Positions 7,240 to 15,240 of a DNA stretch of 22,923 nucleotides are shown here, in pieces (positions within the stretch are counted from its first letter, which is position 1; every line of letters starts with the position of its first letter). The stretch spans positions 1 through 22,923 of the forward strand of contig NZ_CAKPXS010000028.1 of NCBI RefSeq assembly GCF_934202235.1. Direction: 5' to 3'. A program made the translations under genes and the position numbers. This stretch comes from an uncultured Limosilactobacillus sp. Lineage in GTDB: Bacteria; Bacillota; Bacilli; Lactobacillales; Lactobacillaceae. The notes beneath the pieces are model-generated. The model saw only the letters and a list, made by a program, of their open reading frames with translations, was not told where the DNA came from and did no database searches.

Positions 7240-7269
7240 CTGCTTGTCGATGAGGCGAGCAGTTTTTTT
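7240..7269 (+). terminator. terminator of the 74-residue gene
   Basis: Nine-pair stem (7240-7248 with 7254-7262, two G-U pairs), five-base loop, then seven T (7263-7269). Confidence 0.88.
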
Positions 7270-7275
7270 GTTACC

Positions 7276-7315
7276 AAAAAAGCATGGCCAGAGAACAAGC
7301 CCCTGGTCATGCTTT
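7276..7315 (-). terminator. terminator of the PEPCK/HprK-like gene
   Basis: Stem of 13 pairs with one G-U (AAAGCATGGCCAG 7279-7291 / CTGGTCATGCTTT 7303-7315). On the minus strand it is followed by six T (A-run 7276-7281). It stands back to back with the plus-strand terminator at 7240-7269. Confidence 0.9.
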
Positions 7316-7337
7316 CTATCTTTAATTAGTAATCAGT

Positions 7338-9044
7338 TTAGTCATCAGTTAGCAGTACGTGAAGCAGCTCCTTGGCAGATTCATGAAGCGCGTCCTTCGA
7401 CTTATCGTTGCCCAGGTGAGTGTAAACTTCGCCAACGTAGACGTCATGGTCAAAGAGGGTCTTAAAGACCTGGTCAATAATCGGCTTGGTCCGCTCTTCT
7501 TCCTGAACGGGGCCAAACGGGTTAGCAAAGAAGGTCGTACTGAAGCCCACTTCATCGGTCGTCCCCAGCGCCATCCGTTTGCCGGCAACGAAGGTCTTCT
7601 TGGCTTCATCAACATCGTTAAAGCGATGTAAACCGATTTCCTTGTCATAGTTGTTGGCGTAAACCCACATATCCACGTGGTGGTGCTGGACAACATGGTC
7701 CCAACTGTCCGCCGGGATAATTACCCGGGCATTCTTGCGCTCAGGGTTGAGGTAAACACCCCGGTCCATGTTATCGAAGGCCACGGCGGAACTAAGGTCA
7801 TCCAAGCGGACAAAGGCACCAATTTCGGTTCCCTGTGCACTGATGCCGTTCTTTACCCGGTCATCAATGGTAAAGCTCCCCATGTCGTCGAAGATTGTTT
7901 CCAAGTTGGTAATCTGGTCGTCAGCGACTTCCTGGAGGGCTTCCAGTGATTCGGACTTCCCGGCACCGGAGTCCCCGAAGAAGACAACATTACGTTGCTT
8001 GCCGTTAGCAAAAGTAATCTTAACCATCGACCCGTGAATCGGCAGCGAATTCCGGTAAATCTGGTGAAGGTTATGAACTGTCAGGCACATCTTCTTCATG
8101 TAGCCAAAGTAGGTCGTCTTATCGTTGTATGGCACCTCAGCGACCCAGATATCATTGTCAGCATCGTGGTGGTAATGACTGACGTCTCCCTTAGTTGGTG
8201 TCAAGCCGAAGAGGATAATTTCATCTGGTTTCTGGTCACGAATTTCCTTGGCACTGGCTAACTGGAAAAGGTTGGAAAGGGCCAGCCCGTTGACCAGGTA
8301 GTCGACATCAAAGTAAATGAAAGCAAGGCTCTCACCAATCTTTGCTGGGTAACAGAGCCACTCCCCGTCCTGGTCAGCAAACTTGTCCACCGGGTTATAT
8401 TCAACGGCCGAGAAAACCCCTTCCCGCTTGTTGCTCTTCGTGTGCATCATCAACGGCGGACGCAACATGACCCGGTCGATAAACGGCACGTCCTTTAAGG
8501 ATTCGTAGCCAGCCGGTATCTTCCACTGGTGGTGGTCAATTAGCATGGCCGCATTGGTCCCGGAGTCTAGCTGCCGGTAGACCTTGTTGGGAAAGCCCTG
8601 CAACTTCTCTTCAATCGTCCGGTAAAGAACCCGGATTTGGTCGTTGAAGAAATTATCGACTTCGCGGAACTTGGCACCGATAATCTTGTTTTGGCGATAG
8701 TCCATCACCGACACCCGCAGGTATGACCGGTAATAGGTATAGAAGTTTTCAATACTGTCAAGGATTTCCTCGCGACTGTAGTGGTCATAGGCCGAAATAT
8801 CGTCAACCAGGATTTTTTTAATGACACTGACGTAATCGTCGGCGGTTTGATCTTCAAACGAGTCATTGCGCTCGCTATTGTGCAACGAATTCAGGTAAAT
8901 CCGCACCATTGTCTTTAGTTCATCGCTGTTAATCATCTCGTACATATTGGTGTAGTAGCGTTGACTGAAGTTGAGCAATGCCACTTTGCGGCTTGGCGCA
9001 ATGTACAATGAATCAGTTTGAATTGTTCGTCTATTTTCTCCCAT
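7338..9044 (-). CDS. PEP carboxykinase/HPr kinase-superfamily P-loop protein
   Basis: A 568-residue protein. Residues about 330-570 resemble the shared fold of ATP-PEP carboxykinase and HPr kinase. IHG at 336-338 precedes the Walker A loop GDSGAGKSE (357-365), which is the HprK form rather than the GxSGTGKTT of PEP carboxykinase. FDD (385-387) fits the second metal/kinase motif. Downstream GAFVRLDDL, RGVYLNPER and ALGTTDEVGFSTTFFANPFGP resemble PEP carboxykinase C-terminal blocks. The first 330 residues match nothing I recognise. It is likely to bind ATP/Mg2+; the acceptor is unknown, and a 'PEP carboxykinase' label would be risky because the HRTRGG-type substrate region is not visible. An AAAGG-containing ribosome site lies about 10 bases before the ATG. 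It is monocistronic, with a possible -10 TACAAT at 9093-9098 (minus). Confidence 0.8.
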   Translation of the reverse strand: MGENRRTIQTDSLYIAPSRKVALLNFSQRYYTNMYEMINSDELKTMVRIYLNSLHNSERNDSFEDQTADDYVSVIKKILVDDISAYDHYSREEILDSIENFYTYYRSYLRVSVMDYRQNKIIGAKFREVDNFFNDQIRVLYRTIEEKLQGFPNKVYRQLDSGTNAAMLIDHHQWKIPAGYESLKDVPFIDRVMLRPPLMMHTKSNKREGVFSAVEYNPVDKFADQDGEWLCYPAKIGESLAFIYFDVDYLVNGLALSNLFQLASAKEIRDQKPDEIILFGLTPTKGDVSHYHHDADNDIWVAEVPYNDKTTYFGYMKKMCLTVHNLHQIYRNSLPIHGSMVKITFANGKQRNVVFFGDSGAGKSESLEALQEVADDQITNLETIFDDMGSFTIDDRVKNGISAQGTEIGAFVRLDDLSSAVAFDNMDRGVYLNPERKNARVIIPADSWDHVVQHHHVDMWVYANNYDKEIGLHRFNDVDEAKKTFVAGKRMALGTTDEVGFSTTFFANPFGPVQEEERTKPIIDQVFKTLFDHDVYVGEVYTHLGNDKSKDALHESAKELLHVLLTDD

Positions 9045-9092
9045 CGCTGGTCGACCTTTCCTAATTATTTTCTCATTAAGTTCGTTAATATT

Positions 9093-9098
9093 ATTGTA
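9093..9098 (-). promoter_or_regulatory. possible -10 for the PEPCK/HprK-like gene
   Basis: TACAAT on the minus strand, about 50 bases upstream of the start codon. No good -35 is visible at 16-18 bases, so this is tentative. Confidence 0.3.
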
Positions 9099-9184
9099 AC
9101 CTATTTTCTACTCAGCTGATACCGAAAGTGGCTTGAAGTTTGTCAGAGAGCGAACAATCCTCGATAAGTGACTCTTGATCGTTC

Positions 9185-9213
9185 TTGACGATTGGTGAGG
9201 AAATGGCTAAACT
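9185..9213 (+). promoter_or_regulatory. candidate aminotransferase promoter
   Basis: TTGACG (9185-9190), 17-base spacer, TAAACT (9208-9213, four of six). It would give a leader of about 50 bases. Confidence 0.5.
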
Positions 9214-9267
9214 AGTCTTAATAATTATTCATCAAAAACTCAGTTAAAGATTGAAGGAGGAGTTCTT

Positions 9268-10446
9268 ATGGAACTGGCGTCAAGTTTAAAGGGGCAGATT
9301 AATCCCCGTTTACTCGCGGTAAGCGCTTCGGGTGTTCGTTCGTTTGATGCAATGGTCTCTAGTATCCCCGGAGTAGTCAAGCTAACGATTGGTGAACCGG
9401 ACCTCAATACGCCGGAACACGTCAAGGACGCTGCTAACCACAGTATTACCAACAACGATTCGCACTATGCTCCCCAAAACGGGACGGAAGAATTCCGCCA
9501 GGCCGTTGTGAACTATATTCACCGCACCCGCGGTCTCAACTACGACCCGCACAGTGAAGTGGTCGCTACTATCGGGGCCACCGAGGCCATTTCTGCCACC
9601 TTCTTCTCCATCCTCAAGCCGGGTGACAAGATTATTATCCCGACACCAGAATGGTCTCTGTACTTTCCGTTAGCTGAGCTGGCTGGTGCCGAACCGCTCC
9701 AAGTCGACACCTCTGCCGACAACTTTGTTTTGACACCGGAACACCTGGAACAAGTTCTGGAAGAACACGGAACCAGCGTTAAGGCCATCCTGTTGAACTA
9801 CCCGAATAACCCAACTGGTCGGGAATACCCCGAAGAAGTTCTTCGTGGCTTGGCCAAGGTCATCGAAGAGCACAACCTCTTTTGTATCGCCGATGAAATC
9901 TACAGTGACCTGGTATATAATGGCAAGCACTTCTCCATTGCTAACGCCATCCAGGACCGGACAGTACTGATCAGCGGACTTTCCAAGTCTCACGCTATGA
10001 CCGGTTACCGGCTGGGCTACCTCTGTGCACCAGCTGACCTGGCAGCCCAGATTAACAAGATGCACTCGCTGATGGTTACCGCCGTTAATGACAGTGCCCA
10101 GGCCGCCGGTGCTGAAGCTCTGAACAATGGTGAAATGGACCCGGTTGAATCTAGCAAGGTCTACCTTGAACGCCGTGACTACCTGAATAAGGAGCTGAAT
10201 GAAATTGGCATGCCGCCAGTTTCACCAGACGGGGCTTTCTACCTCTTCGCCAAGATTCCCGCAGCCTTTGGTGACGATGACCTCACCTTCGCCACTCGCT
10301 TAGCCAAGGAAGGCAAGGTTGGTTGTGTGCCAGGTTCCTACTTCGGCGAAGGCGGCAAGGGCTACGTTCGCTTCTCCTACGCTGCTTCAATGGAAACCAT
10401 CAAGGAAGCCGCCAAGCGCATAAAGAGTTTCGTTGCTAATCACTAA
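9268..10446 (+). CDS. class I/II pyridoxal-phosphate aminotransferase (aspartate/aromatic type)
   Basis: A 392-residue fold-type I aminotransferase. The family arch is complete: YAPQNGTEEFRQAV substrate region, NYPNNPTG (177-184), ADEIYSDL with Asp209 for the pyridine nitrogen, SGLSKSHAMTGYRLGY with PLP-binding Lys240, and the carboxylate-binding Arg368 in YVRFSYA. It resembles the PatA/AraT group, which transfers amino groups between aspartate or aromatic amino acids and 2-oxo acids; the exact donor cannot be read from sequence. N-acetyl-LL-diaminopimelate aminotransferase (PatA) is the main alternative. The GGAGG ribosome site (9256-9260) is 7 bases from the ATG. It is monocistronic, ending in a strong terminator at 10458-10494. 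Confidence 0.93.
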   Translation: MELASSLKGQINPRLLAVSASGVRSFDAMVSSIPGVVKLTIGEPDLNTPEHVKDAANHSITNNDSHYAPQNGTEEFRQAVVNYIHRTRGLNYDPHSEVVATIGATEAISATFFSILKPGDKIIIPTPEWSLYFPLAELAGAEPLQVDTSADNFVLTPEHLEQVLEEHGTSVKAILLNYPNNPTGREYPEEVLRGLAKVIEEHNLFCIADEIYSDLVYNGKHFSIANAIQDRTVLISGLSKSHAMTGYRLGYLCAPADLAAQINKMHSLMVTAVNDSAQAAGAEALNNGEMDPVESSKVYLERRDYLNKELNEIGMPPVSPDGAFYLFAKIPAAFGDDDLTFATRLAKEGKVGCVPGSYFGEGGKGYVRFSYAASMETIKEAAKRIKSFVANH

Positions 10447-10457
10447 ATAATCGTTTT

Positions 10458-10494
10458 CCCGCAAGCTGCCAGCTAACAGTTTGCGGGATTTTTT
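10458..10494 (+). terminator. aminotransferase terminator
   Basis: Eleven-pair stem CCCGCAAGCTG (10458-10468) / CAGTTTGCGGG (10477-10487) with one G-U, then A and six T (10489-10494). Confidence 0.92.
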
Positions 10495-10499
10495 GCGTT

Positions 10500-10531
10500 A
10501 AAAAAGACGGACCTGCCATTCCAGATCCGCC
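10500..10531 (-). terminator. terminator of the 108-residue gene
   Basis: Ten-pair stem (10506-10515 with 10522-10531, two G-U pairs in the minus-strand RNA) followed on the minus strand by six T (A-run 10500-10505). It sits directly beside the convergent aminotransferase terminator. Confidence 0.85.
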
Positions 10532-10542
10532 TTACTGTTTGT

Positions 10543-10869
10543 TTAACGGCCACCAACAATCTTAGCGGCTGCTTTTTCTAACTTTAATGATAGCTGGTCA
10601 GCGTTCTCCCGAAAGTCACTGATAAAGTTGTCTGCCGCTGGGGCAACGGTTCCCACCTGTTTACCAGTAAAGTCAGTTACTACTAGCTCGTTCCCGGACC
10701 AGCTGACGTCATCGTAGTGGCCTTCCAAGGCTTCATCCATCATTGCTTGCATTGTGTCACGGACTGCGTCTCTAATCACGTCGTCGACGGCTAAGTCTTG
10801 GCCATGCACCTTTGCCGCGGCAATTTTCATCGCCACTTCTTCCATGTTAGCCGGAATTTCTACACTCAT
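10543..10869 (-). CDS. hypothetical protein, 108 residues
   Basis: Not recognised. A soluble, acidic, mainly alpha-helical protein: residues 1-50 (VEIPANMEEVAMKIAAAK, then VIRDAVRDTMQAMMDEALEGHY) look helical, a short beta-rich middle follows (ELVVTDFTGKQVGTVAP), then a C-terminal helix (FRENADQLSLKLEKAAAKIV). It has no cysteine and no signal peptide. The purine-rich ribosome site AAAGGA lies 4-5 bases before the ATG, with a second AAAGGA further upstream. It is divergent from the GreA paralogue across a 76-base region and has its own terminator. I see no clear promoter for this strand. A link to the GreA paralogue is only positional. Confidence 0.82.
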   Translation of the reverse strand: MSVEIPANMEEVAMKIAAAKVHGQDLAVDDVIRDAVRDTMQAMMDEALEGHYDDVSWSGNELVVTDFTGKQVGTVAPAADNFISDFRENADQLSLKLEKAAAKIVGGR

Positions 10870-10891
10870 TTATCCTTTCCTTTCTCCGTTC

Positions 10892-10920
10892 TTGACGGTT
10901 CTTCTCCTGACCCTTATGCT
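10892..10920 (+). promoter_or_regulatory. promoter of the GreA paralogue
   Basis: TTGACG (10892-10897), 17-base spacer, TATGCT (10915-10920), ending 25 bases before the ATG, in the short region shared with the divergent 108-residue gene. Confidence 0.6.
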
Positions 10921-10945
10921 GAAGTCAGTAAGGAGCGTTTTATTA

Positions 10946-11419
10946 ATGAACAAAATCTATTGGCAGCAGATGACCCCGCAGGGTTACCAGGAAATCCAGC
11001 AGCAGATCGCTGCTCTCCAGGACCAGCGGCCCGCCAAAATCGCCCAATTAAAAGCCGCGCGGGCCCTTGGTGACCTGTCGGAAAATACCGAATATAGTAC
11101 CGCTAAGCGGGAGCTGCGTCACCTGGAAAGCCGGCTCCGTTACCTCAACAAGCTGCTGACCTATGCCAAAATCGTCACGCCAGCAGACAACGGTAAAATT
11201 AGCCTGGGTTCGACGGTGACCCTGGAGTTTACCGACGACCACTTACAAGTGAGCTACCAGCTCGTCGGCAAACAGCAGGCCGACATCAGCCGGCAATTGC
11301 TGTCGTTTGACTCGCCCCTCGGGAAAGCCCTGATGCACCAGTCAGCAGGGGTCACCGTTAACGTGGCAGCCCCGGCTGGTAATTACCAGGTCAAGATCAT
11401 CAGCGTTCAAAATAATTAG
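10946..11419 (+). CDS. greA: GreA-family transcript cleavage factor (paralogue)
   Basis: A 157-residue protein with both GreA/GreB domains. Residues about 1-75 form the coiled-coil finger that enters the RNA polymerase secondary channel. Its tip ARALGDLSENTEYSTAK carries Asp43 and Glu46, the acidic pair that recruits the catalytic Mg2+. The C-terminal FKBP-like domain follows (LGSTVTLEF, YQLVGKQQADI, SPLGKALMHQSAGVTVNV). It should rescue backtracked polymerase by stimulating RNA cleavage. Lactobacilli commonly hold more than one GreA copy, and the sequence is diverged (HLQVSYQLVG, a short tail), so this is probably the accessory copy. AAGGAG (10930-10935) is 10 bases before ATG 10946; the frame stays open further upstream but only through the promoter and the divergent gene. 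Its stop codon interlocks with that of the convergent macrodomain gene. Confidence 0.88.
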   Translation: MNKIYWQQMTPQGYQEIQQQIAALQDQRPAKIAQLKAARALGDLSENTEYSTAKRELRHLESRLRYLNKLLTYAKIVTPADNGKISLGSTVTLEFTDDHLQVSYQLVGKQQADISRQLLSFDSPLGKALMHQSAGVTVNVAAPAGNYQVKIISVQNN

Positions 11420-11925
11420 CCTTGTTGCAGGGCCTGACGGTAAACTGCCGCGGTCTGCGAATCAAAAGCAACGAAGAGGACTTCCGTTAAGCGGGAGTCT
11501 TTTTTCGTAAATTGCCGGACCGTTTGTACCGCAATCGGTGCGGCTTTCTTGAGCGGAAAGCCATACACTCCGGTACTAATTGATGAAAAAGCGACCGTCT
11601 GACAGCAATGGGCCACTGCTTCCTGCAGGCTATGACGGTAGCTGTTGGCGAGCAGCTGGGCTTCGTTGGACCGCCCACCACGCCAGATGGGACCCGGGGT
11701 ATGGATAATCCACTTGGCTGGCAGGTGAAATCCCGGCGTCGTCTTCGCCTCACCCGTCGGGCAACCGCCAAGTTGCTGACAAGCCTCATTCAGCTGGGGC
11801 CCCGCGGCCCGGTGGATGGCCCCGTCAACACCGCCGCCACCAGCAAGGCGGTCATTAGCCGCGTTGACGATCGCATCAACAGTCAGCTTTGTGATGTCTG
11901 CTTCAACTACTTTGAGTTCTGTCAT
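11416..11925 (-). CDS. macrodomain protein (ADP-ribose binding / O-acetyl-ADP-ribose deacetylase-like)
   Basis: A 169-residue stand-alone macrodomain of the YmdB/MacroD type. The diagnostic ligand-binding motifs are present: ADITKLTVDAIVNAAND, the loop LAGGGGVDGAIHRAAG, WIIHTPGPIW and FSSISTGVYGFPLKKAA. Members hydrolyse O-acetyl-ADP-ribose or remove mono-ADP-ribose from proteins. ATG 11925 is chosen over an upstream in-frame ATG at 11943 because GAAGGGA (11931-11937) lies just before it while the upstream codon has no ribosome site. It lies behind pepO on the same strand but beyond a strong terminator, and no separate promoter is visible. Its TAA (11416-11418 on the plus strand) overlaps the greA TAG (11417-11419) from the other side. 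Confidence 0.92.
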   Translation of the reverse strand: MTELKVVEADITKLTVDAIVNAANDRLAGGGGVDGAIHRAAGPQLNEACQQLGGCPTGEAKTTPGFHLPAKWIIHTPGPIWRGGRSNEAQLLANSYRHSLQEAVAHCCQTVAFSSISTGVYGFPLKKAAPIAVQTVRQFTKKDSRLTEVLFVAFDSQTAAVYRQALQQG

Positions 11926-11951
11926 GCTGATCCCTTCATCCATGCATTGTC

Positions 11952-11987
11952 AAAAATCACAGGTCCAAAATTAACGGGCCTGTGATT
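11952..11987 (-). terminator. pepO terminator
   Basis: Perfect nine-pair stem AATCACAGG (11955-11963) / CCTGTGATT (11979-11987), followed in the minus-strand RNA by a T5 run (A-run 11952-11956). Confidence 0.88.
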
Positions 11988-11992
11988 GTTCG

Positions 11993-13903
11993 TTACCAAA
12001 TATTAACTCGCTTCTCCACTGGCAGGTACATCCCATCGCCTTCTTGGACGTTGAACGTCGTATAGAAGTCAGCCAGGTTCTTGACCTGAACATTGGCCCG
12101 CAACTTGTTAGGCGCGTGCACGTCAACACTCAACAGTAGTTGCATGTACTGGGTTGTCGCCTTCATCCGCCAGATGCGTGCCCAGTTGATGAAGAAGGCC
12201 TTCAAGTCGGCGTCAGATTCCTTCTTCGCCGCTGACAAAGCACAACTGAGTCCCCCGCCATCAGCAATGTTTTCGGAAACAGTCAGCTTACCATTGACCT
12301 TCTGCCCGGCAAACGGCAGGCCATCAAATTCATCAATCATTTTCTGGGCTAGCTGCTTGAAGTGGGCCCGGTCTTCATCAGTCCACCAGTTGTTCAAATT
12401 CCCCTTTTCGTCGAATAAGGAACCGTTGTTATCAAAGGCGTGGGAAATTTCGTGGGCAATGACGGCCCCAATTCCCCCGAAGTTCTCGCTAGACGACTGC
12501 TTCGTCGAATAAAACGGCGCTTGAAGGACCGCGGCTGGGAAGACAATGATGTTTTTAAAGGGGTGGTAGTAGGCGTTGACCGTTGCTGCGCTCATTTCCC
12601 AACGGGTACGGTCAACCTTTTTGCCCCATTTGCTAAACTGGTCTTCCAAAAAGACCTGGCTAAGATTATTGATGTTGGTCATCAATGACTGGCTTAAGTC
12701 AACGTGCAGCTTATCATATACCGCCGGGACTTTATCAGGAAAGCCCACCTGGATTCCCAGCTCATTCAGCTTCACAATGGCCTGCTTGCGCGTCTTCGGG
12801 CTCAGCCAGTCATTATTTTGCAACCGCTGCTTGTAGACGTCGACCATTGAATGAACCATCCGTTCAACGTCGGCTTTAGCGGCTTGACCAAAGTAACGGC
12901 GGCCATAGTAAACCCCCAGCACCTGGCTGAAGACGCCACGGGCCATCCGGAAGGCATACTTTTGCTGGTTCACCGGCTTCTTTTGTCCGGAAACGGCCCG
13001 GCCATAACGACCGTTGAGCTCTCGTAATTCATCAGTCAGCAAGCCGGCATTAGAACGGATATAGTTAACAATTAACCACGACTTGAAGAGGTCGAAGTGC
13101 CCCATCAAAATATCATCTAAGGCTGCCAGATACTTTGGTTCGGTGACGATCACCTTATCTGGCCGGGTACCAATCAGTCCTTCAACGATTTTTGCCAGAT
13201 CTAGCTGCTTGGTATGACCAGCGAATTCGTCCATCTCCTGCGGGTTGTACATCTTGCTATAGTCGGCCGCTTCTTCAGCACTCTTCACGTGAGGAACCAG
13301 CAATTGGTCAAAGGCCACCGTCTGGTCAATTAATTGTTGTGTCTCGGCAGTAGAAAAACCAAATTTTGGCAAAACTTCACCAACGTTTTTCTTCCACAGC
13401 GCCATCAGCTTGGGCCCCTGCTGGTTTTCCGGGTCATAGTAAGATTTATCCGGTAAGATCAGTCCTGGTGCACCGGCAAAGAGGGCGTTCACCGTTGCGT
13501 TTTTCATGTCGGCATCAATATCAAAGAGCACCGGTGATGAAATGCCATTTTTGGTAAATTCAAGCCAGTGATCCTGGTAGTCAGCGTAGGATTGCAGGTC
13601 CTGAACCGGTTTAAGGCCATCAAGCAGTGGCTGGATGCCCTCCTTTTCCCGTCGAGCAAAGTCCCCCGCTAACTGATACAATTTCAGCATTTCTGCGAAG
13701 CGGTTTTCTGTTGGCATCTGATCCTGCTGCTTGCCGGCAACAAAGTCATTTAGGTCTGCCGTCAGTTGTTTTTCTACCTTATCGTCCAGGTTCTGGAAGC
13801 CGCCGGTTGCTGGTTTGTCGTCAGGAATCGTTGCCTGCTTAACCCATTCCCCGTTAACTGCTTCGTAAAGGTCGTCCTTGATCATCTTCTGGTTAATCGC
13901 CAT
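11993..13903 (-). CDS. pepO: M13-family zinc endopeptidase PepO
   Basis: A neprilysin-like zinc metallopeptidase of about 636 residues, cytosolic (no signal peptide). In lactic acid bacteria it cuts casein-derived oligopeptides. Motifs, numbered from the first Met: HEISH at 485-489 (two zinc ligands and the catalytic Glu), ENIADGGG at 545-552 (third zinc ligand Glu545 and Asp549), NAYYHPFKNIIVFPAA substrate-binding block, and the usual bacterial end RVNIW. Length and spacing are normal, with no sign of frameshift. Two adjacent ATG codons exist; AAAGGAG (13911-13917) is 4 bases from the first (13906) and 7 from the second (13903), so the second is preferred. A possible -10 TATACT lies at 13939-13944 (minus). 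It ends in a strong terminator. Confidence 0.95.
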   Translation of the reverse strand: MAINQKMIKDDLYEAVNGEWVKQATIPDDKPATGGFQNLDDKVEKQLTADLNDFVAGKQQDQMPTENRFAEMLKLYQLAGDFARREKEGIQPLLDGLKPVQDLQSYADYQDHWLEFTKNGISSPVLFDIDADMKNATVNALFAGAPGLILPDKSYYDPENQQGPKLMALWKKNVGEVLPKFGFSTAETQQLIDQTVAFDQLLVPHVKSAEEAADYSKMYNPQEMDEFAGHTKQLDLAKIVEGLIGTRPDKVIVTEPKYLAALDDILMGHFDLFKSWLIVNYIRSNAGLLTDELRELNGRYGRAVSGQKKPVNQQKYAFRMARGVFSQVLGVYYGRRYFGQAAKADVERMVHSMVDVYKQRLQNNDWLSPKTRKQAIVKLNELGIQVGFPDKVPAVYDKLHVDLSQSLMTNINNLSQVFLEDQFSKWGKKVDRTRWEMSAATVNAYYHPFKNIIVFPAAVLQAPFYSTKQSSSENFGGIGAVIAHEISHAFDNNGSLFDEKGNLNNWWTDEDRAHFKQLAQKMIDEFDGLPFAGQKVNGKLTVSENIADGGGLSCALSAAKKESDADLKAFFINWARIWRMKATTQYMQLLLSVDVHAPNKLRANVQVKNLADFYTTFNVQEGDGMYLPVEKRVNIW

Positions 13904-13982
13904 CATGAAACTCCTTTCGCACTTTTCGTCTCCTATCTAGTATACCGGTTTTTCCCTCATTTGACTGTTTTAACGCCACAAG

Positions 13983-14018
13983 AAAAAACGAGGCCGCGGA
14001 CTTAACCGTAGACCTCGT
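13983..14018 (-). terminator. terminator of MFS transporter 1
   Basis: ACGAGG (13988-13993) pairs with CCTCGT (14013-14018), with further CGG/CCG pairing inside. The minus-strand RNA continues into a T6 run (A-run 13983-13988). Confidence 0.85.
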
Positions 14019-14025
14019 GTCGTAA

Positions 14026-15219
14026 CTATTTGCTTGCCGACTGGTGAGACTTTTTCCGTCCATATAACAAGAGACGAGTAAAGAGAAGGATCACCGCCGC
14101 AATAATAAAGACATTCCGGTAACCCAGGTGGTCAATTGCCAGGCCACCAACAAAGGGCCCCAGCGCCTTCCCCAGTGAAGAAAAGACGTTGACCAACCCC
14201 TGGTTGCGACCCTTAATTTTTGTCGGGGTGTTCTCATCGACAACCGCCGGTGAAGCAGGAACGTAGAGTGCCTCCCCGATAGTCAGCAAAATCATCGCCA
14301 AGACGATTGGGATTTCCGTCTTGGCAACAATCATGACGACAAAGGAGCAGAAAAGGAAACTCAGTCCCCATTGTGACTGGCGAAGCGCCGACGAGAAGAT
14401 CTTCTTTTTCAGGATCAACAACTGGATCAAAATAATGCCGATTCCGTTAACGACCCACAAACGGCTGTAAAACGACGTGCTAAAGCCGAGGTTCAAGAAG
14501 TAAACGGACAGGTTCGACATCCACTGTGAGTAGCAAATCCACATAAAGAGCAAAGTAACGAAGACCCGCAGGATTAAGCCGGTATTAAAGGCCGTCTGCG
14601 GTGTTGTCTGTTCGTCATCTTGCTTGCTCGGCTGCTGAGAAACCACCGGTTTTTTCCGTGGGTAGACGGTCGGCATCGCCAGTGTCGCGACCGCCACCAC
14701 AATGATCGCAAGGATCAGGATAACAACCATCAAACGGTGAATACCCTTCCCGTTATAAAGGAAGCTGATGGTCCCAGTGCCGACAACCAGGCCGATGTTG
14801 ACGGCGAGGTAGAGTAAGTTAAAGTCGTGCCGCGATTCCTTGCCGATATCCATGTAAGAAACCAACGCGTACATGACCGTCAATGCCCACCCGTGAATAA
14901 AACCATATGGCAGTAAGAAAACCACGTAACCGAGCAAACCAGGGGCTAGCAACCCAATAAAGGAAACAAATAAGATCCCCCAGACACCAATCATCAAAAC
15001 GATAAACGGGTCAATTTGGTCGAACAGCTGCCCGGCAATCGCACTGCCGATGGCGTTGAGCAGTGAATAACACATCAGGATAAAGCCAATCGCCGTTAAC
15101 GAGGCATGAAATTCCTGGTGCATATAAAGCGTACTGACTGGCCAGACGATCGAATACTTAGTATTGATTAAAAAGGCCATAATCAAGACTCGCGGCAACG
15201 TTAAGCGTCGTTTAAAAAT
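14026..15219 (-). CDS. major facilitator superfamily transporter 1 (probable ATT start)
   Basis: An integral membrane protein of about 397 residues with roughly 12 hydrophobic segments and a charged cytosolic loop in the middle (PRKKPVVSQQ...KQDDEQTT), as in drug-efflux-type MFS proteins. IAGQLFDQIDP and LGKALGPFVGGLAIDHLGYRN resemble the loop 2-3 and TM10-11 motifs. The substrate is unknown. No ATG or GTG start fits. The ribosome site GGAG (15227-15230) is exactly 7 bases from an in-frame ATT at 15217-15219, which adds FKRRLT before TM1; the next conventional codon is TTG at 15198, 28 bases from the ribosome site. I favour ATT, or an ATG lost by mutation; TTG 15198 is the fallback. It is a paralogue of the MFS protein at 18598-19785, matching along the whole length by eye. 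Confidence 0.85.
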   Translation of the reverse strand: MFKRRLTLPRVLIMAFLINTKYSIVWPVSTLYMHQEFHASLTAIGFILMCYSLLNAIGSAIAGQLFDQIDPFIVLMIGVWGILFVSFIGLLAPGLLGYVVFLLPYGFIHGWALTVMYALVSYMDIGKESRHDFNLLYLAVNIGLVVGTGTISFLYNGKGIHRLMVVILILAIIVVAVATLAMPTVYPRKKPVVSQQPSKQDDEQTTPQTAFNTGLILRVFVTLLFMWICYSQWMSNLSVYFLNLGFSTSFYSRLWVVNGIGIILIQLLILKKKIFSSALRQSQWGLSFLFCSFVVMIVAKTEIPIVLAMILLTIGEALYVPASPAVVDENTPTKIKGRNQGLVNVFSSLGKALGPFVGGLAIDHLGYRNVFIIAAVILLFTRLLLYGRKKSHQSASK

Positions 15220-15240
15220 AAATATTCTCCCCCTTCGACG

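Noticed and set aside
9203..9247. 14-residue frame MAKLVLIIIHQKLS before the aminotransferase, like a branched-chain leader peptide
   Set aside because: GAGG is only 2 bases from the ATG, the candidate -10 lies inside it, and no attenuator hairpin follows.
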